A stretch of 64,000 nucleotides of DNA from Erwinia sp. SLM-02 (GCF_037450285.1 NZ_JAQISN010000001.1:2813133-2877132); one strand, 5' to 3'. Shown: positions 32,858 through 40,909, numbered from the stretch's first letter. Translations and numbers: made by a program. The notes: generated by a model not told the origin, from the letters alone.

Positions 32858-33361
32858 ATGCCAAATTCAAAATCCCTTGATCACGCAGACCTCAGAATAC
32901 TCGAGCATCTTCAGCGCGAGGGCCGCTGCTCAAACCTGGAACTGGCTGAGGCGATAAGCCTCAGTCCCAGCCCGTGTCTGACGCGAACCAAACGCCTGGA
33001 GCAGAGCGGCGTCATCGCGGGCTACAGTGCCAAAATCGCGCTGGACAAGCTGGGCAGCAACGTCGTGGTGTTTTCTGAAATAACCCTCAGCAGCCACTAC
33101 CCCGCTGATTTTCGCAAGTTTGAGATGGGTGCAAGCAAGTACCGTGAAATCGTCGAATGCTACAACGTCAGCGGTGGCTACGATTATCTGCTGAAAATTA
33201 TCGCGCCGAATGTGTCTATGTTTCAGGATCTGATGGATCGCCTTTTGGAAGATGAGATCGGTATTGATAAATTCGCCAGCCGCATCGTATTACGCCAACC
33301 TTACCAGCAGCGGGCGGAGCCTCTGCTGGTCATTGCGAAGGGCCAGCCCAGTTGGAAGTGA
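32858..33361 (+). CDS. Lrp/AsnC-family regulator
   Basis: This 167-residue regulator has an N-terminal helix-turn-helix (LDHADLRILEHLQREGRCSNLELAEAISLSPSPCLTRTKRLEQSGVIAGYSAKI, about 7-60) and a C-terminal RAM ligand domain (VVVFSEITL..., NVSGGYDYLLKIIAPNVSMFQDLMDRLL, about 70-145). It lies 7 bp after the aminotransferase-fold gene and is probably the local regulator of the kinase/PLP-enzyme operon, responding to the amino acid or amine substrate. Confidence 0.9.
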   Translation: MPNSKSLDHADLRILEHLQREGRCSNLELAEAISLSPSPCLTRTKRLEQSGVIAGYSAKIALDKLGSNVVVFSEITLSSHYPADFRKFEMGASKYREIVECYNVSGGYDYLLKIIAPNVSMFQDLMDRLLEDEIGIDKFASRIVLRQPYQQRAEPLLVIAKGQPSWK

Positions 33362-33421
33362 GATCGCCGCGTTATCCCGCTATGCTGTTGGGCAATTCCC
33401 CTTCACTGGAGCTAAAACGTC

Positions 33422-33988
33422 ATGGCAGCACCTCGCTTGTTTATCGTTCACGGCTATACGGCCGGCCCGCACCATCACTGGTTTGACTGGCTGAAGCGTG
33501 AAGCCCAGGCGCTGGGTTTCACGGTCACCGTCCCTGCACTGCCGGACTCACAGCATCCCGAGGACCAGGCATGGCAGGCCGCGCTGGCGGAATGCGTTGG
33601 CGAAGTGGACAGCCAGACCTGGTTTGTTGGCCACAGTCTCGGCTGCATCACCGCTCTGCGTTATCTGAACCGACAGCCCGCCGGGCAGGATGCCGCCGGG
33701 GTGATTATGGTGGCAGGCTTCAGCGAGGCGGTGCCCCCGCTGCCCGAGCTGGACACGTTTATGTCGTTGCCGTTTGAGTCATCCCGCGTTGTGCAGCAGG
33801 TACCGCACCGTGCGGTTATTGCGTCGCTCAACGACGATATTGTTCCCCCCGTACTCTCGCTACGCTTCAGTCAGCAGCTCAACGCCCCTTTCTACGCGCT
33901 GCCCGACTGTGGGCATTTCCTCAGCCGTAACGGTATGAACGAACTGCCGTTGGTTTTGCAACTTTTGCGCCGCTTTATTTCGGCGTAA
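33422..33988 (+). CDS. Small serine hydrolase, RBBP9/YdeN-like alpha/beta fold
   Basis: This 188-residue cytosolic hydrolase shows IVHGYTAGPHHHWFDWLKREA at the start (oxyanion region), the nucleophile elbow VGHSLGC (about 68-74), Asp in LNDDIVPP (about 138) and His in DCGHFL (about 160), giving a complete Ser-Asp-His triad. RBBP9/YdeN proteins are small esterase-like enzymes whose natural substrates are mostly unknown. It begins 60 bp after the Lrp gene on the same strand and is followed by a terminator, so it may be the last gene of the unit or separate. Confidence 0.85.
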   Translation: MAAPRLFIVHGYTAGPHHHWFDWLKREAQALGFTVTVPALPDSQHPEDQAWQAALAECVGEVDSQTWFVGHSLGCITALRYLNRQPAGQDAAGVIMVAGFSEAVPPLPELDTFMSLPFESSRVVQQVPHRAVIASLNDDIVPPVLSLRFSQQLNAPFYALPDCGHFLSRNGMNELPLVLQLLRRFISA

Positions 33989-33999
33989 TGCCCCCCTAT

Positions 34000-34037
34000 G
34001 CCGGAAGTACCGCTCGTCGGTTTATTCCGGCTTTATT
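34000..34037 (+). terminator. Terminator after the serine hydrolase
   Basis: GCCGGAA (34000-34006) pairs with TTCCGGC (34025-34031), and an inner ACCG/CGGT extends the stem past a small bulge. TTTATTT follows. Confidence 0.7.
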
Positions 34038-34247
34038 TCCCTGAAATTGAGCGCCCCGCCTTACAATTTATATTTAAGATTCAGCCTAATCATTTAGAAT
34101 TAAAAAAAGCGAAGAAATAAACCCAAAACAATTTATTATTCATAAAAATCATAATCTTATAATTACCCGCATTTTCTGTTTTAATAAAACACACATTATT
34201 AAATTATGATGCATTCTTTATGGCATAGCCTCAAATGGAATGGAACT

Positions 34248-35300
34248 ATGAGAAAGGTTTACTGCAGGGAAGCGTATACGCTTTGCGGTATTTTGTTGTG
34301 CTCAGCGCCCGTCATGGTCACACAAGCCGCCGTACCCATTATGGAAAAAGATGCACCTTCTTACGATTATCACAGCGACCCACTGACCCCCTCGGTGGCA
34401 ACCACCACGCCGCCCAGGGAGCGAGCCCCGGATCTTTTTGGTGAAACAACCGGCCCTCTGCCCTTCTTTGGCAAGGAGCTACGGGATCGAGGCTACGATC
34501 TGCCGGATCCGTATGGTATTGGTTACAACCATATGAATATTCACCAGAATATCAAAGTTAAGAGTATCGATTTCTCCAATCTGAAAATCCCCAGCCTGTT
34601 CCCCGGAATGAGCCCGATCCCGGTCGATAATATGTTTAATATTCTCGTCGGGCACACTCGTGAAAAAAGTAAAACCGATACGGCCAGGCTGGACACGTGG
34701 CTGTTTCCCTTTATGAATGTTTACGGCATTGTCGGGCACACCAAAGGGCGCTCCGTTTCCAGCGTCAGTGCCTGCATTACGGATGCAGGCTGCCCGCCAG
34801 AGCTGAAGGATCTGGATTTTACGCTGAAATTTAAAGGAACCACCTGGGGCGGCGGTACCACGCTGGCCTACGGTTATCATGACTGGTTCGGTACCATGGA
34901 CTTCAACTATACCGAAACGCATTTTGACATTCTGGACGGTAATATTTCTGCGTTTACCTTTACTCCACGCGTCGGTTATCGCTTTACCGTGCCCGGCGTA
35001 GAGAGATTCTCCATTCCGGTTACCCATGCCAGCCTGTGGGTGGGCACGATGTATCAGGATGTCGATCAGGACTTCAGAGGTAATATCAGCGATCTGCATA
35101 TGCCAACGCAGCTCAGCAGCCTGGTGAATTTTGTTAACGCAGACGATAAAGGACGTTTCCGGGTGAAGCAGCATCTTAAATCTCCGTGGAATATCCTGGT
35201 CGGTGGACAGTATGAGCTGACCCGTAACTTTAATATCACCAGTGAAGTGGGCTTTTCCAACCGTAACAGCTTTATGGTCGGCGGAGAGTTTCGTTTCTGA
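34248..35300 (+). CDS. Predicted outer-membrane beta-barrel protein, unknown function
   Basis: This protein of about 350 residues starts with a signal-peptide-like segment (REAYTLCGILLCSAPVMVTQAA), then a proline-rich spacer (to about 80) and a region with alternating aromatic residues: NILVGHTREKSKTDTARLDTW, FKGTTWGGGTTLAYGYHDWFGTMDFNYTETHF, TFTPRVGYRFTV and a final NITSEVGFSNRNSFMVGGEFRF ending in Phe, as outer-membrane barrels do. A Cys pair (ACITDAGCPP) sits in a loop. ATG 34248 gives the signal peptide; an upstream in-frame ATG at 34206 adds 14 residues. I do not recognise the family. It is 2 bp upstream of an Omp85-like gene and first in a three-gene envelope operon. Confidence 0.75.
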   Translation: MRKVYCREAYTLCGILLCSAPVMVTQAAVPIMEKDAPSYDYHSDPLTPSVATTTPPRERAPDLFGETTGPLPFFGKELRDRGYDLPDPYGIGYNHMNIHQNIKVKSIDFSNLKIPSLFPGMSPIPVDNMFNILVGHTREKSKTDTARLDTWLFPFMNVYGIVGHTKGRSVSSVSACITDAGCPPELKDLDFTLKFKGTTWGGGTTLAYGYHDWFGTMDFNYTETHFDILDGNISAFTFTPRVGYRFTVPGVERFSIPVTHASLWVGTMYQDVDQDFRGNISDLHMPTQLSSLVNFVNADDKGRFRVKQHLKSPWNILVGGQYELTRNFNITSEVGFSNRNSFMVGGEFRF

Positions 35301-35302
35301 AC

Positions 35303-36439
35303 ATGCGGTTTAACACCTTCCTTCTCTGTGGCCTGATGACCCTCTCCCCGATGAGTCAGGCCACCGTCATTCCCAGCCGGGAAAAAATCGATCGCTTTCT
35401 GAATAAGCTCGGTGCGGATCGTAAGGCCGATACGCGTAAAACCATTGACTGGGGTATTGTTCCCGGCCCTTTTTATACGCCAGAGCTGGGCGTCGGCGTC
35501 GGGGTGGCGGCCGTCGGGCTGTACCGGCCGGACGATCGCCAGCGCGATACGCCGCTCTCCTCACTGTCTTTTACCGGCTTTGCCAGCTCCACCGGTGCCT
35601 TTGGCGTCGGCTATGAGAATTATACGTTTATCAACAATGACCGCTGGCGCTTTTACCTGTCAGGCGATCTCAGCCGCAGGCCGCTGCACTACTGGGGAGA
35701 GGGGTATCGGGCTGGCCGGGGGCAGCGGGGCAAGCAGTCCTACGACTCAACCAAACTCAGCGGCGTACCAAGGATCCTCTATCAGCTGGCTAACCACACC
35801 TACGCCGGCGTGGGCTGGTCTTTCTCGTATGAGGGTGCGTCCTCGCTGCAGCATAAACCCAACGGCAGCTTCTACCATCAGGATGAGTCGCGGCATATTC
35901 TGAGTTCAGGTGCCAGCCTGCTCTTCAGCTATGATTCGCGGGATTTTGTCGCGAACCCATCGCGCGGGCAGGCGCTGAATCTTGCCTGGACCTGGTACAC
36001 TCCGGCGCTGGCCAGCGACAATCGCTTTGATGCTTTCGACGCGCAGTACGATGTTTACCATGCCATTAACGATACCAGCCTCATAGCCTGGGAAGTCTAC
36101 AGCCGTTTTACCCAGGGGCACGTCCCCTGGACCATGCAATCGCTGCTCGGTGACAGCCATCATCTGCGCGGCTATTACGAAGGCCGCTATCGCGACCGTA
36201 ATATGCTGAGCAGTCAGCTTGAATGGCGTAAAAAACTCAGCTGGCGTCACGGAGTGGTGGCGTGGATTGGCGCAGGGAATATGTCAGACAAACCCAGTGA
36301 AGTCCTGGACGGGCACTGGCTGCCGTCGATAGGTGCCGGGTACCGCTTCGAATTCAAGAAAAACATGAACGTTCGGCTCGATTATGGCCTGGGGCAGCAC
36401 AGTTCCGGCTTTTACTTTCAGGTTGGGGAGGCATTTTGA
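35303..36439 (+). CDS. Omp85-like barrel (BamA/TamA surface-antigen domain) without POTRA
   Basis: This 378-residue protein has a signal peptide (MRFNTFLLCGLMTLSPMSQA) and a C-terminal barrel. The late segment HHLRGYYEGRYRDRNMLSSQLEWRKKLSW (about 295-322) matches the LRGY/VRGF strand-loop signature of the Omp85 superfamily, followed by RFEFKKNMNVRLDYGLGQHSSGFYFQVGEAF with a terminal Phe. There is room for little more than the barrel: no POTRA repeats precede it, unlike BamA and TamA. It starts 2 bp after the first barrel gene and its stop overlaps the DUF4056 start. Such short forms occur fused or next to patatin-like or other hydrolases, but the role here is unknown. Confidence 0.75.
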   Translation: MRFNTFLLCGLMTLSPMSQATVIPSREKIDRFLNKLGADRKADTRKTIDWGIVPGPFYTPELGVGVGVAAVGLYRPDDRQRDTPLSSLSFTGFASSTGAFGVGYENYTFINNDRWRFYLSGDLSRRPLHYWGEGYRAGRGQRGKQSYDSTKLSGVPRILYQLANHTYAGVGWSFSYEGASSLQHKPNGSFYHQDESRHILSSGASLLFSYDSRDFVANPSRGQALNLAWTWYTPALASDNRFDAFDAQYDVYHAINDTSLIAWEVYSRFTQGHVPWTMQSLLGDSHHLRGYYEGRYRDRNMLSSQLEWRKKLSWRHGVVAWIGAGNMSDKPSEVLDGHWLPSIGAGYRFEFKKNMNVRLDYGLGQHSSGFYFQVGEAF

Positions 36440-37593
36440 TTGTCCCCTGGTGGCGTCTTATGCTGCTGTTACCTGCGCTTCTCCTTACCCACTGCCAGGC
36501 TCATCATGTTAACCGCACGCGCCTTCCGCTGGCGGATCTCAGCCTTCCGGCAGGCGAGTCACCGCGAGTGTGGCTGTTGCCCCGCCCCCTGCCGCAGCCG
36601 GGGGGTCTGCGACCCTGCTGCGCTTTTGGCTATCATCTTCGGGCAAAGCTGTTTGGCATCCCGGTGCCGTGGTATCAGCTGGATAATGTTGTGGCCGCCG
36701 CGGATACCGGACAGCATCACTTCAATCCAAGCTTTCTGGATACGCTGAGCACCCTGCTCGGCATTAACGGCGAGCATAACGGCCTGATCTACACCCGCCG
36801 GGGAGGGTTTATCGATCTGGCGCATCTGCGCGACAGCGCCGATAACACGCTCTGGCTGTTCAGCCACATCTGGCCGCGGATGGGCCTGGATACCACACTT
36901 AAACTTGACGACGAGCTGGGACAGCGCGAAATTCGCCTGTTTACTTACACTCCACCGGCCAGCGCGACCGACCGCTATCGTCTGGCGGTTTACCTCGCCG
37001 CCCATCTGGCCTTCGAACTTGCCGCATGGCATGAGGTGGCGCAGTGGTATGGCTTTGAATCGGTGCCGGGCTTCTCTGAGGGCGTGTCGGCATTTTCTCC
37101 GGAAGATCTCTACTCCAACCTGCTCGGTACCCGCGTGGCGATTGACTTACTCAACGCCGGTGGGGGCGCGTCCGTGTCGCGCTACCAGCAGGCCATGAGC
37201 ACACTGATCCCTCAGGCGCTGGCGCAGCTTGGGGCAAAATCCCCTGCCGGTACGCGCTTTAACTTTGATATGCTGGACCGCCTGTGGTGGAACAGCCGCT
37301 GCCGCCTGCCGGATAAATTTCTGCTGCGCTACCGAAACTATGATGTCAGTGAACGGCGGATGCCCTCACGAGCGTGGGAAGGGGTTCCGGCTCTGAGACT
37401 GACACTGCCCGCCCACTTTCACGGTATTCCACTTGCCCGCTATGGCCGCCTGGAAATCCGGCGGGGACGGGCGATGGCCCACCTGCCTCCACCGGAATCA
37501 CACTACCTTTTCACCGATTTCCCCGCGCTGGCTCAGCGAGCTAAGTCTGCCGACCTCCGCCATCTGGCCAGCCTGCGCTACCGCTGTAACTGA
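36436..37593 (+). CDS. DUF4056-family exported protein with HExxxWYG motif
   Basis: This 385-residue protein starts at TTG 36436, overlapping the preceding stop by 4 bases. A hydrophobic N-terminus ending LLLTHC may be a signal peptide or a weak lipobox (the -1 His is unusual). Conserved DUF4056 landmarks are LRPCCAFGYHL (about 57-67), HNGLIYTRRGGFIDLAHLRDSAD (about 115-137), AAWHEVAQWYGFESVPGFSEGVSAFSPEDLYSNLLG (about 195-230) and a C-terminal RYGRLEIR. The HE...WYG plus AHxRD pattern suggests a metal-dependent or hydrolase-like site, but no function is known to me. It is the last gene of the envelope operon. Confidence 0.8.
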   Translation: MIVPWWRLMLLLPALLLTHCQAHHVNRTRLPLADLSLPAGESPRVWLLPRPLPQPGGLRPCCAFGYHLRAKLFGIPVPWYQLDNVVAAADTGQHHFNPSFLDTLSTLLGINGEHNGLIYTRRGGFIDLAHLRDSADNTLWLFSHIWPRMGLDTTLKLDDELGQREIRLFTYTPPASATDRYRLAVYLAAHLAFELAAWHEVAQWYGFESVPGFSEGVSAFSPEDLYSNLLGTRVAIDLLNAGGGASVSRYQQAMSTLIPQALAQLGAKSPAGTRFNFDMLDRLWWNSRCRLPDKFLLRYRNYDVSERRMPSRAWEGVPALRLTLPAHFHGIPLARYGRLEIRRGRAMAHLPPPESHYLFTDFPALAQRAKSADLRHLASLRYRCN

Positions 37594-37714
37594 GCAGGCA
37601 TTCACCCGTCCAATCCGAAAAACCATAATAAAAAGTTATCTTTGATTACGTTTACTCACACCGCCATCGCCCTCTTTTCGTCAGATTCCTCCCCTTCCTG
37701 AAGGCGCTTACCGC

Positions 37715-37730
37715 AGGCAAACGTTTAGCT
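37715..37730. promoter_or_regulatory. PurR/CytR-like palindrome upstream of tsx
   Basis: AGGCAAACGTTTAGCT has a perfect AAACGTTT core, the centre of LacI-family (PurR-type) operators. In E. coli tsx is controlled by CytR and DeoR, so a LacI-family site here fits, but it lies about 60 bp upstream of the CRP site. Confidence 0.4.
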
Positions 37731-37789
37731 GCTGACTTAATCACCACATTGACGTAAAGCGGAAAGTTCCCTTACTGAACGACTATTAA

Positions 37790-37805
37790 TGTGACACACA
37801 TCACA
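37790..37805. promoter_or_regulatory. Consensus CRP-cAMP site upstream of tsx
   Basis: TGTGA-CACACA-TCACA matches both half-sites of the CRP consensus exactly with 6-bp spacing, and the flanks AA and TTTT also fit. It lies about 200 bp before the tsx start, consistent with catabolite control of nucleoside uptake. Confidence 0.85.
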
Positions 37806-38006
37806 TTTTAGCTGATTTGAAATGAAACAGAATTTGACAAGTGTGAGCAATCTCTATTTCCTTAGAGCCGGATAGCGGCACACTGCCGCAACATTACTGA
37901 CGGGTGCTTTTATCAATCTTTTTAGCCCCGGATTAGGTGTCTTAATCAACCCAACCTGACCCTCGCGCTGGCTGCAGAGGATGGTCTTTGAGCATGTGGT
38001 AAAATA

Positions 38007-38876
38007 ATGAAATATAAAATTATGATGGCTGGCGCGCTGGCAGCGCTCTCTTATACCCATTCCTCTTTCGCAGATACGAGCAGCAGCCCTGAATACGTTT
38101 CCGACTGGTGGCACCAGAGCGTCAACGTAGTAGGAAGCTACCACACCCGTTTCGGACCTCAGCTGAACAACGATGTTTACCTGGAATATGAAGCCTTCGC
38201 GAAAAAAGACTGGTTTGATTTCTACGGTTACATCGATGTGCCTAAATTCTTCGGCGTGGGCAACGGTAACGATAAGGGCGCATGGGATAACGGTTCCCCG
38301 TTCTTTATGGAAATTGAACCCCGCTTCTCTATCGATAAACTGACCGGCACTAACCTGGGCTTTGGTCCGTTCAAAGAGTGGTATTTCGCCAACAACTATA
38401 TCTACGATATGGGTGACAACCGCGCTAACCGCCAGAACACCTGGTACATGGGTCTGGGTACCGATATCGATACGCATTCGGACGTTGGCCTGTCGCTGAA
38501 CGTTTATGCGAAGTATCAGTGGGCGAACTACGGTGCCGCTAACGAAAATGAGTGGGATGGCTATCGCTTCAAGGTGAAATACTTTGTGCCGATCACCAGC
38601 CTGTGGGGCGGTAACCTGAGCTATATCGGCTTCACCAACTTTGACTGGGGTTCCGATCTGGGCGACAACTCCGCGCCAGCGCGCACCAGCAACTCTATCG
38701 CCTCCAGTCATATTCTGTCACTGGGCTACGATCACTGGCACTACTCGTTCGTGGCGCGTTACTTCCACAACGGCGGCCAGTGGAACGATGGCACCGAGCT
38801 GAACTTCGGCAACGGTCCGTTCCACGTCAAATCTAACGGTTTTGGTTACTACCTGGTTGTCGGCTACAACTTCTGA
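38007..38876 (+). CDS. tsx: Nucleoside-specific outer-membrane channel Tsx
   Basis: This 289-residue beta-barrel channel takes up nucleosides and deoxynucleosides across the outer membrane and is a phage T6/colicin K receptor in E. coli. It has a signal peptide (MKYKIMMAGALAALSYTHSSFA, 1-22) and Tsx-like SPEYVSDWWHQSVNVVGSYHTRFGPQLNNDVYLEYEAF, WYFANNYIYDMGDNRANRQNTWYMGLGTDIDTH and a terminal FGYYLVVGYNF. Its length is typical. It is a single gene with its own upstream control region and a terminator 27 bp downstream. Confidence 0.95.
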   Translation: MKYKIMMAGALAALSYTHSSFADTSSSPEYVSDWWHQSVNVVGSYHTRFGPQLNNDVYLEYEAFAKKDWFDFYGYIDVPKFFGVGNGNDKGAWDNGSPFFMEIEPRFSIDKLTGTNLGFGPFKEWYFANNYIYDMGDNRANRQNTWYMGLGTDIDTHSDVGLSLNVYAKYQWANYGAANENEWDGYRFKVKYFVPITSLWGGNLSYIGFTNFDWGSDLGDNSAPARTSNSIASSHILSLGYDHWHYSFVARYFHNGGQWNDGTELNFGNGPFHVKSNGFGYYLVVGYNF

Positions 38877-38902
38877 TAGCGGTACAACCTTGCTGAATTC
38901 TT

Positions 38903-38928
38903 AATGCGCCTGCGGGCGCATTTTTTTT
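38903..38928 (+). terminator. tsx terminator
   Basis: AATGCGCC (38903-38910) and GGCGCATT (38915-38922) pair around TGCG, followed by a T-run to 38928. Confidence 0.92.
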
Positions 38929-38986
38929 GCCTGCCCGCAGCAGGTATACTGGCCGGGGCAATACTGCCTTAGCTAAAGGAATTTTT

Positions 38987-39559
38987 ATGTCTGCGATGTC
39001 TGCCGATCACAGCATTAAGCTGCGGCCTCTGGAACGTGAGGATCTGCGTTTTGTTCATCAGCTTGATAATAACGCCAGCGTGATGCGTTACTGGTTTGAA
39101 GAACCGTATGAAGCTTTTGTTGAACTCTCCGATCTTTATGACAAGCATATTCACGATCAGAGCGAACGGCGGTTTGTGGTAGAGCATAAAGGGGTCAGCG
39201 CCGGGCTGGTTGAACTGGTGGAGATCGATCACATCCACCGCCGGGCGGAGTTTCAGATTATTATCGCGCCCAGCCATCAGGGTAAAGGGCTGGCCAGCAG
39301 AGCGGCAAAAATGGCGATGGAGTACGGTTTCTCAGTACTGAATCTGTACAAGCTCTATCTGATCGTCGACAAAGAAAACGAGAAGGCTATCCATATTTAC
39401 CGCAAGCTGGGCTTTATCGTGGAAGGGGAACTCATTCACGAATTCTTTATTAACGGGGAGTACCGCAACACCATCCGTATGTGCATTTTCCAGCATCAGT
39501 ATCTGGAAAAATTCAGGCCGGTAAACGGCAGTGGGATGGTCAGCCCAACGGCCCAGTAA
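38987..39559 (+). CDS. speG: Spermidine N-acetyltransferase SpeG
   Basis: This 190-residue GNAT enzyme acetylates spermidine and spermine to limit polyamine toxicity. It contains KLRPLEREDLRFVHQLDNNASVMRYWFEEPYEAF (about 10-43), the acetyl-CoA loop IAPSHQGKGLASRAA (about 91-105) and NLYKLYLIVDKENEKAIHIYRKLGF (about 118-142), all very SpeG-like. AAAGGA precedes ATG 38987; an in-frame start at 38927 lies inside the tsx terminator and is unlikely. The first four residues and the C-terminal tail (VNGSGMVSPTAQ) are a little longer than I expect for E. coli SpeG. Confidence 0.93.
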   Translation: MSAMSADHSIKLRPLEREDLRFVHQLDNNASVMRYWFEEPYEAFVELSDLYDKHIHDQSERRFVVEHKGVSAGLVELVEIDHIHRRAEFQIIIAPSHQGKGLASRAAKMAMEYGFSVLNLYKLYLIVDKENEKAIHIYRKLGFIVEGELIHEFFINGEYRNTIRMCIFQHQYLEKFRPVNGSGMVSPTAQ

Positions 39560-39586
39560 CGCCCTCCCCGCTCATCGGGCGGGGAA

Positions 39587-39922
39587 TCAGTCGAACATGC
39601 GTTCCAGATAGCGTTCCAGCGCGGCACGTGAGCTGAATCCGTAAGGAATACCGTAGTGATCGTTCGAATCCCCAACCAGATACATCGGGAAGCGGACATA
39701 GTGTTCACAGGTTTTAATATCTGAAGCCGGTACCGCAATGGCCTGGCTCCTCTCTTTCAATGTCGGATGGATCACCAGCGCCGTACGACCCAATCGCGCC
39801 TCACGATTAACATAGACGTAGTTTTCACCCCGACTGTAACCGTAGCTTTTAGCGGTAACCGTATCCATCTCAAATCCCGCCTTTTCCAGTACGCGAGCTA
39901 CCTCATCAGGTCGTAAATACAT
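39587..39922 (-). CDS. Conserved small protein, DUF2002-like
   Basis: This 111-residue protein starts MYLRPDEVARVLEKAGFEMDTVTAKSYGYSRGENYVYVNREARLGRTALVIHPTLK and ends GFSSRAALERYLERMFD. It is probably a soluble alpha/beta protein. The pattern fits what I remember as DUF2002, a family of small cytoplasmic enterobacterial proteins without an established role. It is convergent with speG and divergent from ygaM. No cofactor motif is visible. The family name is a recollection, not a search result. Confidence 0.65.
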   Translation of the reverse strand: MYLRPDEVARVLEKAGFEMDTVTAKSYGYSRGENYVYVNREARLGRTALVIHPTLKERSQAIAVPASDIKTCEHYVRFPMYLVGDSNDHYGIPYGFSSRAALERYLERMFD

Positions 39923-40071
39923 GCTTTTTCCTCTGTGTCTGCAAACCCCGCAACCTTACCTCAGGCCACATAGTCGAGGCTTTCGGAATAATCCATAAAC
40001 GCAGGTTTTCAGCGTCACGGATTTTTAGCCTGTCTATACTTAATAGTACATTTCAAAACCAGGGAGCGAAA

Positions 40072-40395
40072 ATGTTCAACCGGACAGCGAAAAATAATGA
40101 TATTGACCTGAGTGAAGATGTTTCACTGCTGGCAGATACGCTTGATGACCTGCTGAAATCCTACGGCAGTAAAGCGAAGGATGACGTGGAAGGGGCCAGA
40201 AACCGTGCAGAAAGCCTGTTGAAAGAGACCCGCGCCAGACTGCAGGGCAATAACCGGGTAACTCAGGCAGCCAGGGATGCGGGCGCGCAGGTGGACACCT
40301 ATGTTCGTGACAAACCCTGGCACGGCGTTGGGATCGGCGCCGCCCTCGGCGTCGTCATCGGGGCACTCATCGCCACCACCACAACCCGCCGTTAG
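40072..40395 (+). CDS. ygaM: YgaM, ElaB/YqjD/DUF883-type membrane-anchored protein
   Basis: This 107-residue protein has a long amphipathic helix (about 10-75: LSEDVSLLADTLDDLLKSYGSKAKDDVEGARNRAESLLKETRARL) and a C-terminal glycine-rich transmembrane helix (GVGIGAALGVVIGALIATTTTRR). Members (ElaB, YqjD, YgaM) are tail-anchored inner-membrane proteins, and some bind ribosomes in stationary phase. Its position just before nrdHIEF matches ygaM in E. coli. A terminator follows. Confidence 0.88.
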   Translation: MFNRTAKNNDIDLSEDVSLLADTLDDLLKSYGSKAKDDVEGARNRAESLLKETRARLQGNNRVTQAARDAGAQVDTYVRDKPWHGVGIGAALGVVIGALIATTTTRR

Positions 40396-40414
40396 TACCG
40401 TTTATTTTTTGAAC

Positions 40415-40449
40415 AAATGCTCGCCGATCACAGTGCGGGCATTTTTTTT
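40415..40449 (+). terminator. ygaM terminator
   Basis: A 10-bp stem, AAATGCTCGC (40415-40424) with GCGGGCATTT (40435-40444) and one G-U pair, is followed by T residues. Confidence 0.88.
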
Positions 40450-40508
40450 ATCTGCGCAAAACCTTGTGGCATAAGGCTTGTGAGCAAGCTGGCTAAATAA
40501 ATACGCTT

Positions 40509-40555
40509 TTCCTATATCTTGTGTGGTTGCTTTTTATGGCCACTATATCTAGTAT
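40509..40555. promoter_or_regulatory. Two NrdR boxes before nrdHIEF
   Basis: TTCCTATATCTTGTGT (40509-40524) and CCACTATATCTAGTAT (40540-40555) fit the NrdR-box consensus acaCwAtATaTwgtgt. Their starts are 31 bp apart, about three helical turns, the usual arrangement. NrdR represses ribonucleotide reductase operons in response to ATP/dATP. Confidence 0.85.
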
Positions 40556-40662
40556 TCACTTCATCAAGACCACGCAACATGGTGTGGCAGTGGCGGCGCG
40601 AGTCGGGCAGTAATTTCCGCGCCAGAGACTAAGTTAACCAGCCCGTAAGGTGAATACGAATC

Positions 40663-40905
40663 ATGCGCATTATTATTTACACTAAAAATAATTGTGTCCA
40701 GTGCAACGCGACAAAAAATGCGATGGATAAGAAAGGGATCGACTATCAGCTGATCAACCTCGATAGCGAACCTGCTCACGTTGAAACTCTCAAGTCTCTT
40801 GGTTATCGCCAGGTCCCGGTCGTCATGGCCGAACAGGATCACTGGAGCGGTTTCCGCCCGGATAAAATTCAGGCGTTAAGCCATCTGGCTGCCGTCCGGG
40901 GTTAA
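40663..40905 (+). CDS. nrdH: NrdH glutaredoxin-like electron donor
   Basis: This 80-residue thioredoxin-fold protein reduces the class Ib ribonucleotide reductase NrdE. The active site NNCVQCNATK (about 9-18) has the C-x-x-C of NrdH, and the C-terminus carries WSGFRPDKI, as in NrdH. AAGGTG precedes the ATG. It leads the nrdHIEF operon, with nrdI starting 4 bp later. Confidence 0.95.
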   Translation: MRIIIYTKNNCVQCNATKNAMDKKGIDYQLINLDSEPAHVETLKSLGYRQVPVVMAEQDHWSGFRPDKIQALSHLAAVRG

Positions 40906-40909
40906 GGCG

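Larger units (their letters stand above)
37594..38006. other. Intergenic region: tsx regulatory region
   Basis: This 413-bp stretch has no gene. It holds a PurR/CytR-like palindrome (37715-37730), a consensus CRP site (37790-37805) and a possible -35 TTGACA at 37834-37839. There is no strong hairpin after the DUF4056 gene. Confidence 0.6.
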
